Assembly: GCA_963969345.1 (NCBI GenBank)
Contig: OZ017768.1
Span: 7,650,718-7,714,717, forward strand
DNA: 64,000 nt
Source of the DNA: Turbatrix aceti
Lineage: Eukaryota; Nematoda; Chromadorea; Rhabditida; Panagrolaimidae
Direction of reading: 5' to 3'
The first letter of the stretch is position 1. Every line of letters starts with the position of its first letter. Shown here piece after piece: positions 41,301 to 56,300 of the stretch. Position numbers and translations under genes: made by a program. Below the pieces are notes generated by a model, which was not told the origin of the DNA, searched no databases, and saw only the letters and a program-made list of their open reading frames with translations.

Positions 41301-44300
41301 ACAGTCCGTTGCGGCACCACACACTAACACACGAAGAATGCGTCCAGGTGAATGGATTTACAAAAGTGCAAGCGAAAAAAAACAATTGTTAATAAAAGCA
41401 AAAAAATTTAAAAAATCCAAGAAATCCAGGTGAGTGTGTGTAGGAAAAAAAACGGTGCGTAAATGTGTTTGTGGAGTGAGAAGAAAAAGCACAACCAACA
41501 AATGAATAGAATGATCCTCTATGATGCAGCCAGAAATTTGAAATTTTCTAGAACGGCCATCTAAATTTTTTTTTGGGCAGGTAAGCCAGGTAGGTAGGTA
41601 GGTACGTAGGTAGGTAGATAAGTGTGGCAGTAGCAAGACCGCGGCAGTGGATGGAGCTGGTGGCAGTGGTGGTGCTTGGCGTTGTTGCCGGGAAGGAAGG
41701 AAGGCAGGTAGACAGGTGTTTACAGATCAATGCTCTCACCGGTCTGGCTGATATCGCTGAAAAAGTCACGACGTGCTTTGTCCGTATCCGGGCGTACTAT
41801 GGCATCATACCGAATGCGATCGGCACGAGATTGGAAGAGACGGTCGCGGTTGTAGCCCAGCGGATCGTCGTCAACGACGTTGCCGGTGTAGTAGGACGTC
41901 GAAGTCAGCGGGTGTCCGTCGGATGAGTAGAGTGTGCGATCGACGCGTTCGATCACCTGTCGCTCGACCTGGAACCTCAGAAATAATTATTTTACAAAAT
42001 TTTAAAATTTAAAAAAATTTAAAAAAATTTTAAAAAACTTAAAAAAATTTTAAAAATTTTAAACATTAAGAAAAAATTTTTAATTATAAACCAAAAAAAA
42101 TTTACAATTTAAGAAAAGAAAACAATTATTTAAAAATTAAAAGAAAGAAAAAATTACTTTTAATTTTTTTTTTAATTTTTAAAATTTTAAAAATTAATTT
42201 ATAAAAATTTTTAAAATTAAAAAAAAAATTATTATTATTAAAAATCGAATGCTGCTACAACTCACCTTTGTGGTAACGTCAGGCTGGCTCAAATTCTCGC
42301 GAGAGTAGTACGGACGACGTGTCAGGCGCTGAAGAGTTTCAGACGAAGTGAGATCCTTGCGCCGACGATCCTGGGCGTCACGCTCGGCGAGAAGACGCTT
42401 GCGCTCGATTTCCATCTGCTCGCGGGTCTCTCGCTCGCGGACGATCATGTCGAGTGCTTCGCGGGAGCGTCGGTCGTCGCGGCGACGCTTGGCCTCGCGT
42501 TCGGCGGCTTCGCGGCGTTCGCGGTCGCGAAGTTCGGCGTTGCGGCGCTCGACTTCGCGGATTTCGGCCAGGCGGCGTTCTTCCTTCAGACTAAAACCGT
42601 TTTCAAATCAGATAAAAATAATTTTATAAAAAAAAAATTTTTTTGACACTCACCGCTGACGTTCGCGTTCCTCAGATTCCAGGCGCTCGGCTTCGCGAAC
42701 TCGCTCTGCTTCACGCGCGATGGATTCCAGTTCGCGCGCTCGTTGGTCCTCGATCTGACGCTGTCGCTGCCGATCAGAAGCGAGCCTTTCGAGCTCGATG
42801 ATGCGTTCTCGGTCTCGTTGTTCTTCGATCTGTCGCAGACGCTCTCGCTCGATGGCTTCGCGACGCTCGCGTTCACGTCGTTCACGTTCGGCGGCCTCCT
42901 GCTGGAGACGTTCACGCTCGCGGAGTTCTTCTTCAATGCGTTCCTGCTCGCGACGCTGCTTCGCGCGTTCCTGGGCTTCGAAGAGCTCCCGTTCCCGGCG
43001 TTCTTCCTCCAGGCGTTCACGTTCCCGCCTTTCTGCTTCGATGCGCTCGCGTTCGATTCTCTCCTGCTCGCGTCGGATGACTTCGATGCGTTCAAGCTCA
43101 GCGCGTTCAGCGAGTCGGCGTTTGCGTTCGTTTTCGGCTGCTTCCTGCTCGGCGGCTTCGAGGAGCGCTCGGTCGCGGGCTTCCTGCTCGCGACGCTGGG
43201 CTTCCCTTCGCTCGTCTTCGCGGCGTTCGCGTTCGCGTTCCTCCGCTTCGCGACGGGTCTGTTCGATGAATTCTCGCTCGATGCGTTCGCGTTCGATTCT
43301 TTCGCGTTCCAAACGCTCGGCTTCGAGTCGTTCCTTTTCCCGGCGTTCGGCTTCTTCGGCCTCGCGCTGTTTCTGGATGCGTTCTCGTTCGATTTGTTCG
43401 CGTTTGATGCGTTCGATTCTCTCGATTTCGAGTCGTTCAATTTCGAGGCGCTCTCGTTCACGGCGTTCTCGCTCGGCGCGTTCCCGTTCGATGCGTTCGA
43501 TCTCGGCGCGTTCACGTGCGATGCGTTCACGCTCGATGCGCTCTGCTTCGAGGCGTTCGCGTTCAAGTCGTTCGCGTTCGAGACGTTCGATTTCGCGTCT
43601 CCGGGCGAGTTCCTGCTCTTCACGGGCCCGGCGTTCAGCTTCGATGCGTTCCCACTCAAAACGACGCTTTTTCTCGACTTCTTCGCGCTCGATGCGTTCC
43701 TGTTCGATCCGCTCTCGTTCTGCTCGTTCACGGTTAATCATGCTGGATTCGAGTTCTTTCTCCACGCGGAGTTTTTCACGACGAATACGTTCGAGGCGTT
43801 CGTTTTCCTCGATTTCAAATCGTCGTCTGATTTCTTCCTCTCGTCGACGGCGTTCTTCTTCCTCCATACGACGACGCTCCTGTGACTCACGGATTCTGCG
43901 TTCTTCTTCTTCGACGGATCGAGTGTACTTGGTCGTGATGTACTCATCGGTCGTGATGACGTCATCGGTCGGGGGAGCAGCGTAGCGCTGGACGTCGAGG
44001 GGCGATACACGCGGAATCTGCTGCGTGAGAGCCTCGTAGGACCGAGAGACCAGTGTCCGGGTCATGACCTGCAAATCCTCAGGTAGGTAGGTAGAGTATG
44101 ATTTCCTCATCGGGCTGACAGGTAGACAAATGGATGGAAAAAAATATTTTAGAGGCAGACAAATCCTATTTTTTTTCTTCTTAATTTGACGAGACTGACA
44201 AGACAACAACTAGTAGCGCTTGTTCTTCTTCTTAGGATCCAGGTTGGTTGTTTCGTCTGCTGGGATGGTCTAGGCCTTAACAGCGTCGGGAGGAGAGAGT

Positions 44301-47300
44301 ACTGAATGCGTGCTTGTGCGTGTATGGATGGGTAGGGGTAGGTAGGTTCGTATAGTCAATGTCAGTCGGTAGCAACCAGAACAAACGTTGTTCCAGAGCA
44401 TCAGAGCATGCGAATATCCCTCCTCCTCCTCCTCCTACCTTCCGAGCAAGCGAGCGAGCGAGCAAACGCAGCTTGAGAGTTTCTGTCCTTTTCTCTGAAC
44501 CTTTTCTCTGTGATGGTGTACCTGTGAGGGGACAGGAGACAGACAAGCCTCTCTTCCGTTCGCCTGCTTGGAATTTGGCTCGCTCGACTGTCCTGTGCTT
44601 GAGGCCACCACCACCATCGCCGCTGCAACCGCCGGAGTCCTTTGTTGACAACAACCTCCTCCCCGCTCCCCCCGACGGACTATGTACTAATATAATACTA
44701 TGCAAGTCCATTCTGCGCATCGCCGCCGAAAACCAATACCGACGAAACAACTGAGGAGACGAACAAGTAGGAGGGCTACTGCTGAGCTGATCTCGGTCAC
44801 ATCCAACTTCAACTCTATAATATTTTCTACTACAGCCAAGGTTAATCCATAAAGGCATGCGCTGGAGCATGAAGGGCTTTCCCCGACGACGACGACGATG
44901 ATGATGATGAAAAAAGAAAAAAACCCGCCGCGCTCGCACGAGCGCGTAAGATCTAGATCCGGTCCAGTCCAGGTCGCGAAGAGGATCAAAAAGTTTTTGA
45001 GAAAGTTACAACAAACAACACTGCAGGTCATCATCGTCATCATCAGGAGCAGCATGATGGGTGCATGTTTGTGTGGATGGATGGAATGCGCGATGGGTCG
45101 TTATCGTCAAAGATGAAGAAAAAAAAGTATTTTTGGAAGAAAACAATAATTTTTAGGGCCAAGGAAAGAAAAAAATACATGCGGGCGATGCAGAACTTGT
45201 GGTAGCAAAAAATATCAAATAATATTTGTAAATATTTGTTTGCTAATTTTTTATGGTAAAAAGGTGTCAACAGAAAAATGTTTCTTTTGTACTTTGAAGA
45301 ACAATGAAAAAAAAAACGAAAGGTAAACACTAGAAAAAAAGAAAGAACAGCTGCCGGATTTTTTGTTTAAAGAAAAAAACGTGATAATCGATTTTGTGAA
45401 GCAACCAAAAATGGAAAAATGGGTCAGATCTTTGTTCGTTAGCAAACAACAACAGGACAGGCAACTGCCTGCAAGCACGTTATCTACGAGGTACTATGTA
45501 TTGTCGAAGAAAAAGGAATGGGAAAAGGAAGGAAGTACACTTGGAGCATCATCATTCATTGCTTGGGGTCTTGTAAACACGTGGGTTCAACCGTAAGAAC
45601 GAACCTGGGTAAGTAAAAGCGCGAGAAAAGTCTTTCCGCCGCCCTAACTCCCCTCTCCGTTCGTGCACGCAAAAGTATATTTATTGGTTGTGGTGGTATG
45701 GTACGGGACGGGCATACATAATATGTATGCATTTCCGAAAACCACTTTCACCCCAAGCAACCACCAAGCAAGCACGTTTGTAGTAGTACTACCACGCCCC
45801 TACGTGGAGAGAACGTAAAGAACAAGAACGATCGGCAACGACTCAGAATTGGGGGGGGGGGACGGAAACGAAACGTAAACGTACCTCACGCCGGTAGTAC
45901 TCTTCGCCGGGGACTCCGGTAACACCGCCGTTGGATGACTCGTAGCGAGTCGTTGTCCAGCCAGTTCCACCGGCACCGGGAGTCTTGAACTCCAGCATGC
46001 TACCGTTTGCCGTCGTCGGTGCACGGGAATACGAAAACGCAGATTGTGAGCGTTGAACGGGGATTTCGCGTATTGTTGCGCGTGATCGTGAGCGTCCCTC
46101 GGACATCAAATCATCCCGTGATAAATCTGCGTCCGTGCGGATGGATTCTGCGTAGGCCTGAAAATATTGTAAATTTTGTTTTCGTTTTTCAACTTTTTTT
46201 GTTTTTTTATTTCTTTCACGTTTTATTTTTTATCGTAAAAGTATTTTTTATACATATTTATTTGTTGACTTGCATTTTTTTCCAACGTTCTCAGCTTGAA
46301 CTTTTGCAATTTTTAACTCAACGATAAAAAACGAAAAACGAAAATCGAAAAACAACAACCAACGACGGACGCATTAACCAGCCGAAGACGGCGTTCTCTG
46401 AGTCAACAAAACAAAAGCTTCTCCAGGTTGTAGGGGGGGGGGGCTTTTCATACAACAGACGACCTCAAACCTCGCAGGAGTGAGTGAGGGGCAAAAAAAA
46501 CTTTGTCGTCGTGGATGTCAAGAACAACAAGGACACAAAAACAGAGAAGAAGCACGCAGAAACAATAATCAACGTTGTTGATCGCTCAAGGGCCCCTAAG
46601 AAAGTTGCACGGGTGATGAAGGATGAGTGCACAATAGCAACTTTGTTAGTTCGTTAGCATGCGTAAAAAAAGCGATGATTCAGTCTGATCAACGCTTCGA
46701 AAGCCATTAAGAATATTTAACTTGACATTACTTGAAATGTGAAAAATGTTTTAAAATTTAGGGGACAAAAACACAGTTGGTGGTCTCTGGAAAAACTTGA
46801 TTTAAACATAAAAAATTATCAAGATGATCATTCTAAGAGATCGGATGTAAAAACTCAAAAATTGATAAATCATGAACAAGAAGAACAACAAAACACTTGA
46901 TTTCAACGTAAAAAACATGTTTTTTATCCAAACAAAAGATAAAAAAATAAAAATCCTTGGAACTTGGAAGCTAACATTTTTTTAGATAGAATCTTGTTTT
47001 GATGATCTATTTTTTTTAAAGTGCACTGATTTGATTGATAAAAACTGGGTTATCAGGGGATAGCACAATCAATGATGGGATTATATCCCGGAAAAGACGC
47101 AAAAGACAAAGTTGTCGGCGATCATCGAAGCGTAAAGAATACAACAATATGCAGAAAAATGTTGTTGCAAGTATACACGTCAAACAAAGAACAAAAAAAG
47201 ATGCGTGTAACAAGATTCCCACCAAGCTTCTGAACTTTACATACATACATACATGTATAACTGAATTGCGTCAAAAAGAGGCCAAAATAACAATAAGGCT

Positions 47301-50300
47301 TCGGGCATTGAATCGTAATCCCACGGATCAGGTAGGCAGGTGAGGGTGATTGATTCATCCCCGACTGACTCGGGCAAACAAAGATGTTGCATCGACAATG
47401 AATTTGAAATTTCTGGGTTTGTGATCTACGGGCAACAAAGAAGGAAGGAAGGAAAGAAGGTACGACAAATAAATAAATAAATAAATAAATAAATAAATAG
47501 TAGGAACGCGTTCGTACGTTCGTTTATTCATTTGTTCGTTCGTGAACCGAATCAACTGTGCACTACTGTTCCGGTGAATTGCTGCTGGCTGGCTGCAATG
47601 AGCCATCACGACACATCACCTGCCTGCCTGCCTGCCACCTGGGCCGCTGAGTCAACACCAAGTTTGGTTGGGTTTGCGCCCTCAGGGGACACTGCAACCC
47701 ACACTGCACCCCTTTCCGATCGGGATTGCAGAGCCCTGCAGGGGAGCAACTTCCGCTTAAAGTCAGTCAGCTAGCTGACGTCAAGTGACCCTCACCGGAC
47801 TTGAAATTCATTCAAATTTTTAAATGAATAGCAGTCGTTGTGCAAGAACCCGCAACGGTCAGTCACCTGCCCAGGTGACCCGGGGGTCATACATAAATAC
47901 AAATACTATAAGTACAATATCGCGTGGTGTACACAAAACAAAGTGCAAATGCAAGGCAATGACAGAAGAGCCAGCCGCGCGCCGTCGTCGTCGAGATGAC
48001 AGGTGAAGGTGGTGGAGGGGGGTAGTTGACCACCCACCGACTACTGACCCCCGCCCGCGCCCGCGCACCCCTGGCAAAAACGTAAAGTTACGGGTTACGG
48101 GAGTGGCAGCGGAAAAATGAAAATGTAACAATTGGCAAGACCGTCACCCGCGTTCCTTCGTTTACCTGTCCACCTGTTCACCAGGTGTAAAAAAAGTAAG
48201 GAAACCATCCGTCAATGCCCAATCGGGTTAATTTGACTTGACTTGATCTGCGCACAAATCGTGTCATCCTAATTTGTTTTCTTATTACTAAAACCTGCAC
48301 GGACAAAAATTCTGCACCAATAAAAATGTGTATTGAACACGTTCAAAAAAATCCAAAATCGAACAAATAAAAATGGAACAAGAACAAGTTGGTGGAGGAC
48401 TCATCAAAATCACACTTCCTTCTTTCTTTTCCTTCCCAGGCGATGAAAAAAAAAGAAAAATTCATTCGATAATGCCCTAATTCACCCGCCAACGACCCTT
48501 CTTTCGCCTCTTCGCTCTTCGCTCGCTCTACGATCCGTATTTAAATATTATACGTAAAATTTTCCTCTTCCCTCCGTAGAGTCAAAGAAGACCTTCGAAC
48601 GGGCAGTCAAGTAAGTCAAAAGTGTCTATCCCATCATCTTTTTTCGCATCTACTGACCCTTTGTTGACGACGAAGTTCAATACATAATTTATCCGAAAGC
48701 GATAGTATGTACATATGTCGATCGGTCGATTTATACCTCTACAACTAAATACAATCTTTCTGGAAAAATAAATGAAAAATATGTACTATGAAGAAATTGA
48801 TCAGCTTTTGTCCCAAAGCGACCAAAACGATATTTGGGGGCCCAAGAAAACTGACACGAATCACAATGATTTTTTTTTTTGGGGACAGTGAGAAATTTTC
48901 TCTCTCTCGAAAATCAGCAACTACTGTTTTTTGTCTCTTTTTTGTCGACGAAAAGCTGTTTAACGGGCAAGCGAGCTGTCATCGATGACCGACAACCGTT
49001 GGCTACTGACCTATCGCATTCGTCTCTCCGAGAAAAAAAAAACAAAAGTCAAAGACCCCAAATTCGCTCGAACACTCCTCCCCACGCCTAAGGGCAAAAA
49101 AAAGAACGCTCAAACGTTTAAAAAAAACTGTGAATCGTGTTTCAATGAGTTTCGTCGTTGTTAGTCAACTTTTCTGTTTTTGAACAAAAAAAGAATAGAT
49201 TTTGAACCAAAAAAAAGTCGAAATTTGATCTCTTTTTTGGTTTGTTTTCTTCCAAATTTGAACATTTTTTGAAGTATCAAAAATATTTAGAAAAAAAACC
49301 AACCCTCGAGCTAGTGTTAGCCTGAGTTGCATTCGTGGTCGTAGTCGTCGTATACGCAGCAGCGCCACTGCCTCCGTTGAGGTAGGGCGGAGGTGGGGCC
49401 TCGGATTGCGGCGGAGCATCGACACCGGTGGACATTGCACTGGGTTGGCTGATTCCACCTAAAAAAAAATCAAAAGTGTCAAATTAATCCCATCATTAAT
49501 TTTCGAAGAAGGAAAAGTGAAAAATATAAATATGAAAAATGGCAGCGGTGGTCGTCAGTAGTCGACGATGACTACATGCTCGGATGACGTTAAAATACAT
49601 ATGTGTTTGCGGATATGTACATATTCCACGTTTTTGTGCACACACGCATGAATGGAAGAAGGAAGGGAAACTGGAAGAAAAGATATGCATCCGTGAATGG
49701 CATGTCCAAAGTTTCCAAACTGGAACAAAATCATGGACAAAATCGTGGCTGTGGGAAAAGAGGGGTAAATGATTTGGAAAATATCGGAAATTGCAGAAAA
49801 ACCAGAAATAAATAAATATTTATTTATTTATTTATTTGCTCAAAAATTTTTTGTTGGGGAGTGGAAAATTTACAAACGTCCAAAAAAGGTGAGTATGACT
49901 CACGCATTCATTCCTGCATGCAGGACCCCCTACAGAGACAATAATCTGTCTCGTCATTAAACCCAGTCAATTCTCCTATATTTATTTTTAGTATGGGTTA
50001 CCTCATCAAAATCTGTCATTTTGAAAATTTAAAGAACTCGCAAAATTTATAGAAAATCGCCTTTTTCATCCTGGAATGCGTAATTTTGTGCAGAAGAAAG
50101 GAAACACAAATTTCGAAGACGTCTTTGATGAGTTTTCCGGTATAATGCGGAAAAGAAAAAAAGAAGATAAACGGACTGATGAATATTTAGATAAATCAGA
50201 ATTGCGCGAGATTTGACAGGTGAAATTTAATATTTTGACACCAAGTGTTTCTTCATTCTTTGCGTTCCAGACACAAAACTCGAGAAATTTTGTATGTAAG

Positions 50301-53300
50301 AAAGTTGCTGGACAAAAAAAACTTTGAAGTCGTCATTGAACTTGAAACATTTTTTTTCTCCGTAAAATTTTTTTTTGTAAATAAATACATAAATAATATT
50401 TATTTTTTGACATTGACCTCGGCAACAAAAAAAAGTTTATGGGAGGTGAAAAAAAGAAACAACAGAAATATAATCGAGATTTATGAGCAGTTTTTTTCAC
50501 ATGAAAAAAACGCAATAAATAGATACATGGATAGTTTTGGAACAAGGACAATGACCACAAAAAAACAGGAAAAAAAACTACGTTTAATCATTTTTGTTTT
50601 AGTTCTGACAACTTTACAACTACATACGAAAAATTATTTATGAAAAATGAAAAATCCAAATTCGCGGACGACTCATAAAATTCAAATTAGCTTCCATTTT
50701 GTGTTCCGAAAAAAGAAACGACATGAAAAAGAGGGTCAAGTACTTATTAGTATCCAGGCGGAACGCCGAAAAATGAAAATCATCGAGGAAGTTGAACTTT
50801 TGAAGTTTAACAAGCAAATCACAAAAAAAAACAGGAATTTCGATTTTTTTAGGTGAACAGTCAACAAACAAAAAATAGGGAATATTTACAAAATCAGACG
50901 CATAAAACATGAAATAGTAAAATTATCGAAGCTTGAACACACATCCCGCACCCGTCCGCGCATGACCCTTTTCAACCTGGCGGGTTTCTAGCTAAATATT
51001 CCAGAGAATGTATTGCGTGCCCGGGTTGAACCCAAAACAAAAACAAATATCAGGTTCGTTCGCTGGAAGCGGGGAAGGGAGGTCAATGTCCTTTTTGAGT
51101 CCGAAACGCGGCCGCTGCTTGAAAGCAAGCTGGTGGGTGGGTGGCAGGAAGCGAGCAGGTTGGTTGCCCGGTACCCATGCACCTATACAACGGAAAACAG
51201 ACTACCTGGCTAACTAAATACCTGGCGATCGTTCACCTGAGCTCTACAAAAAATTAAAAATGCTCCAAAAATTTTTTTGCGATTTTAAAAAAATTCAAAA
51301 GTATCACTAAAATAAATAATATTTTTCTGAACAGGTCACTTCACCTCGCTCACAAAACAACACCAGGTAAGTAAGTATACAGGTGTCAGCAGTGGTTGGT
51401 ATTGGTATTGGTATCGGTTACAGGTTTTGCATTTCAGTTCAAGCGCCAACCAAACCCATACATACTTTAGCCGCGCCTCTATTTCACCTGTTCTGCAAAA
51501 GATGACTCCTTCAGCATTCTTCATTATCTGATCGTTCAACACGCAAGGAAAGTACCGGTACATACCCCTTCCTGCATCCTTGGTGCCGAAGGGAGGCTAG
51601 GCAATCTGCAATCTGCGACAGACCAGTCCTTGACTTGACTCAAGGTTAAACTTCGGTCGTCGCTCACTCAAATGGATCGATCTTCTTCCTCTTTTTTTCT
51701 TCTTCCTGGAGAAGATGGATAGGATAGAGGAAAGGCAGGAAACAGTCCAATCATGGCGGTTTTCTCAAAAAAAAAAAAAAAAAAAAAAAAAAACTCCAAG
51801 AAAAAAAAAAAAAAAAAAAACTGATTGCAAAGCCGCTGGGAAAAGAAACAATACAACTTTCAACTTTCTCTTTCTATAATATTTTTTTGTTGTTGCCCAG
51901 GGCAAGGGAGAAAGAACTGCAGAGGGGAGGAGAAACAAAATTGCACCCTTACCATCCATCGCAATCATTGAATGAATGAGTCACCGACAATGGCGATGGC
52001 GTTTCTTTTCGAAGAGAAAAGAGGAGAAAAAGCATGGAAAGAAATGCTTGAGGCCAAAAAAGGAACGAACGAACGAACGAACAAAACTAAATACAACCCC
52101 GGCAACAAATGTATGTTTTGTCTGGCCGGGAGTGAGGAACTACGAAACGATATGGATCACGGACGGCTACTACTGCTACTGGGTTGTTGAAATTTAGCTT
52201 ACAAAAAACGCCCTAACACGTCATCGAATTCGTTGATCGCCGATTCACCTCCAAAAATGTATGTATACTTTTTTGGCTTCTTGGAGTTTCTAAAAGTGAA
52301 AAGTGACTACAAAAAATGTTTTTTTGGTTTATTGGAAGTTTTGAGGCTTCAAAAAGGCAAGAAATGGGGATAGAACGCGCGATCAAACAAACAAAAATAT
52401 TTGTAGTCTCAAAAAAGCAAATAGTAAAAATTCTGGGCAAACAATACCAAAAGTAAGCTTCGCTAGCTGTCAATCAATCAATTTTGTTTTTATAGTTCTA
52501 TCAAAAATTTGGGTCTATCAAAAAAGTTTGTACACGTTTATATACGAGTTCCACGTCGATGATGACAGACGGGAAGGAACAATTTGAGGAAGAAGAAGTG
52601 ACTGTGAAAATCTTGCAGGTCAGGTCAGGTGAGGTCACACATGCGCTCAGGTTGCCGCCAAACCCAAATCCATGCCCATGCCCATGTCCTGACCGACCGA
52701 CCGACCGACAGACAATCTGCTAGGGTGACAAAACAATGGATCGTAACGAGAACGAGAACGAGAAAGAGGGCTCGTTTGGTTTGGTCGCGTCTCGAGTGAC
52801 CAGTCCAACACGCCACGCATATACGACTACTACCTGCCCCTCCGCCTTCTTGTCATGCGCACCAGCTGGCACGTTGGATGAGGTGAAGTGGAGTGACCAC
52901 ACCGCGTTTCATGCTCACATCAGCCACAGCCACAGCCACCGCACACCCTCTTTTTCCCTGGAAAAAGGACAATAATGCAACAACGGGTGGCGCGAGCGAT
53001 GACCACCACCACCGCCGCCGCATTACACGCTTGGTCATGGAATGGACAGAGGCAGAGGGGCTTGCGTGGGACTGTCCGCCTACCTGTCTACCTGGCAGGT
53101 TGACCACAACAACAACAAAATTTTTAATCACGTGCAATTTGCATTATCGCTATTTTTGGTGGCACTGGCCTTGAAACAAATTTGTTGCACCAGCGCAAGG
53201 TGAAAAGAAAAATGGCGGCACGTTGTTCGCCTTTGGCGAAGCGGAAGAAATTTCTTACAAAGAAAAATAACAATACATACATTTGTAAAAATATTGCTTT

Positions 53301-56300
53301 TGGGAGACTTTTCTTCACTTCAAAAAAAATTTCACCGCGTGCCAAGGCATCACGTGCGAGTGCGCTCACCTTTGGCAATTTTCGAAAATAACTCCTACAA
53401 AATACTAAAGTCCCTACAAAGCCTCTCTGCATAATTCAAAGACCACAACAACCAACAGAAGCAGAAACAGTCAGCTTACCTTTGCACAAAGTCCTCAATC
53501 TTTCATCCCTAGCCTCCAGCACCTTTGCCCGTCCCGTGAGGTGTCAATTATGCAAAAAGCTCCCCTAATCCACCCCTCACCCCAGCTTTTAGATGATTTG
53601 AGGACAAATAAATAATATTTGGCCTTCCAAATTATAATAATGTACACATAAAATTTTTCTAGCGCCCTGGGTGGTCAAAAAAGTACAAATAATTTTTTTT
53701 TTGTTAAAAAGCTAAATTTTAAAAATTTAGGTCGATGGGCCGTGAAACACGCTGACCAATTACGACTACGAAAAAAAAGAGGGTAAACAATCTCGGCAAC
53801 TCAACGCAACCAAAAAAGGTATCATCGGAGTCGTAAAAAATTTTACTCGTGGCAATAAAAATGATTTTTACATCGTTTTTGGTCGAAATCGATAATTTTG
53901 CAGTTTGCACACCTCCGGAGCATATTTAGAAAAAAAATTTCCTAAGGAAAGGTAAAAACCCGTAAACAGAAAGAAAACTAATTTGTTTTGCAGTATGAAA
54001 AGTTAACGACTTTCTGGAAAACAAGCGTAAAAGTTGGGAGTTGGAAGAAGAAATCGAAGAAAAAGGTGGAAATGCAGACAGTGCTTTGGAGACGTCATCT
54101 CACCAACTTTTCACTCCCTCTTGTCTTCAAAGCATGTACTAAGTTAGTGATAAGAAAAACACAAAGAAATTATCAGGATGGAATTTATTGTCAGAGAGCT
54201 TCAAAAATTCCAATTAAAAAAAAGCACGTTAACGCGCTGAATTTTTTGACTTTTAATTTTTTTTGTCAAATTAAATTTTTCAGGAAAAAACCACCGCTGC
54301 CTTGGATTCATTTTTTTTCAATTCAACAGACCAAAAAAAATTTAAAAAAAACTAACCTGGACCAGCATAGCTGAGCGGTGAATCCGCATACGTCGCTCCG
54401 TACCTGGCAAGTCGTCTGCTGGATCTCTCAAGATCCACGTCGAGCGAAGAAGAAACCGGCGGGGGAGCGAAAACTTCCTTCTTCACAGTATTCCTTTCTT
54501 CCCTCAAAATCAGCGGCCCAGTTGTATCCGCTGCAGTCGAAAAATTCGACCTCACAGGATCGCCGAACGTAAACGCCCGCGCGGTCGTCGTAGTCGTCGG
54601 TCCAGTGGCCAGAGGCTCACCTGGGGCCGTCCTCCTGGTCTGCCAGTACAACGGTGACAACCCACCTCCTGTGTACCCATGCAGGAGCGAAGACAGTCGT
54701 TCAGGCGACGATAGATCTTCGGTTGGGCCTCGTTTGACGCGGCTGAGTTCTTTTTCATCGTCTTTCTCGTCTTCTTTCGATCTCGCGAGACTCACTTCTG
54801 GCAGTTTGTCCGGTCGAACGGAAAACACAGAATCAGGCGTTGGTTCGGTTGTTTTCTGATCTGATCCATCGAGCACGATTTCGGAGGTTTCGGTGGTCAC
54901 GAAAACCGGGGTGGTATCAGAAGACGCGTCATCGTCGATTGCGGGGGGCGGAACGGCGGGCGGAGGCGGCGGAGGGAGGTCGTCGTCGGCGGAGACGTCC
55001 CCGACCCCGGGGCGCTTAGGGGGAGGCACGGAAGGCGGGGGTGGACGGAAGGATCCACTCATGGGCGGCTTGACGGCTTCGGAGACGAGAGCGGCTTCGT
55101 CCTGGGGATTGGAGCAGAGCGACTGATCGAGAATCGAGTCCCGGCTGTTTTCGAAGTCGATGGAGACAGATGTGGAGGAGATTCGGCCGTCGTCGCTGGA
55201 AAAATTGGAAATTGATTGAAAAGTAGTAAATTAAGAGGTACTCTGTGAGCTTTTTTATTCGTAAGGTGAACCGTCCGACACAGAGATTTTCAACTGTCAA
55301 ATGTTTTTTGCCAAAGTTGTTGGGACCCATGGGGAGGTTCAACTTTTCGGTATGTCACATTTTTCTGATGCCGGATTCTGGAGATACGGCTTCTGCAATT
55401 TTCGACGTCAAATTTTCAAATTGCTTCAAAAATGCTGATTTTCTGGTTACGGGGGTTTCTTGCCATGAGAAATTGATAGCCGTATTCAGATCTCCCAAAA
55501 AACAGCTGACTTTTTTGATATTCTTGATTTTTGGTGTTCGCGGTCACTTTTTTGGCAGCAGCATCCGTATTTTTGCAGATCGGAAGGTAATGATTCCTCT
55601 ATATTAAAGCCCATTCTTTTCTCTATCCCCGGGGTTAACCCAAAAAAATATTGGAGGTTGCCAAAATTGTGAACGGGGACCATTTTTAGCTTCAACTCGA
55701 TGAAAAAGGAGGAAAAAAGCAAAAATGAAGCTGGCGACGGGCGTGCGCTGCAGCACGACGCGCGCTCGCACGTTGCGCACACGAAAAGAAGTGAGCAGGG
55801 ATGTTTTTGCATGCGTTTTTCCCTCTTTTTCCATCAAGTTGAAGCTAAACACGGCCCCCGTTCACAATTTTGGCAACCTCCAATATTTTTTTGGGTTAAC
55901 CCCGGGGATAGAGAAAAGAATGGGCTTTAATATAGAGGAATCATTACCTTCCGATCTGCAAAAATACGGATGCTGCAGCCAAAAAAATGACCGCAAACAC
56001 CAAAAATCAAGAATTTCAAAAAAGTCAGCTGTTTTTTGGAAAATCTGAATACGGCTATCGATTTCTCATGGCAAGAAACCCCCGTAACCAAAAAATCAGC
56101 ATTTTTGAAGCAATTTGAAAATTTGACGTCGAAAATTGCAGAAGCCGTATCTCCAGAATCCGGCATCAGAAAAATGTGACATACCGAAAAGTTGAACCTC
56201 CCCATGGGTCCCAACAACTTTGGCAAAAAACATTTGACAGTTGAAAATCTCTGTGTCGCCAGAAATAAATCTGCTCACAGAGTACCTCTTAAATACTAAT

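Noticed and set aside
42743..43985. Phe/Ala- and Arg/Ser-rich frames on the plus strand opposite the coiled coil
   Set aside because: These are complements of Glu/Arg codon runs of ajm-1; no start context, splice sites or domain.
44359..44754. 131-codon plus-strand frame in the ajm-1 intron
   Set aside because: Pro-rich frame over a simple CCTCCT repeat; no domain or conserved splice context.
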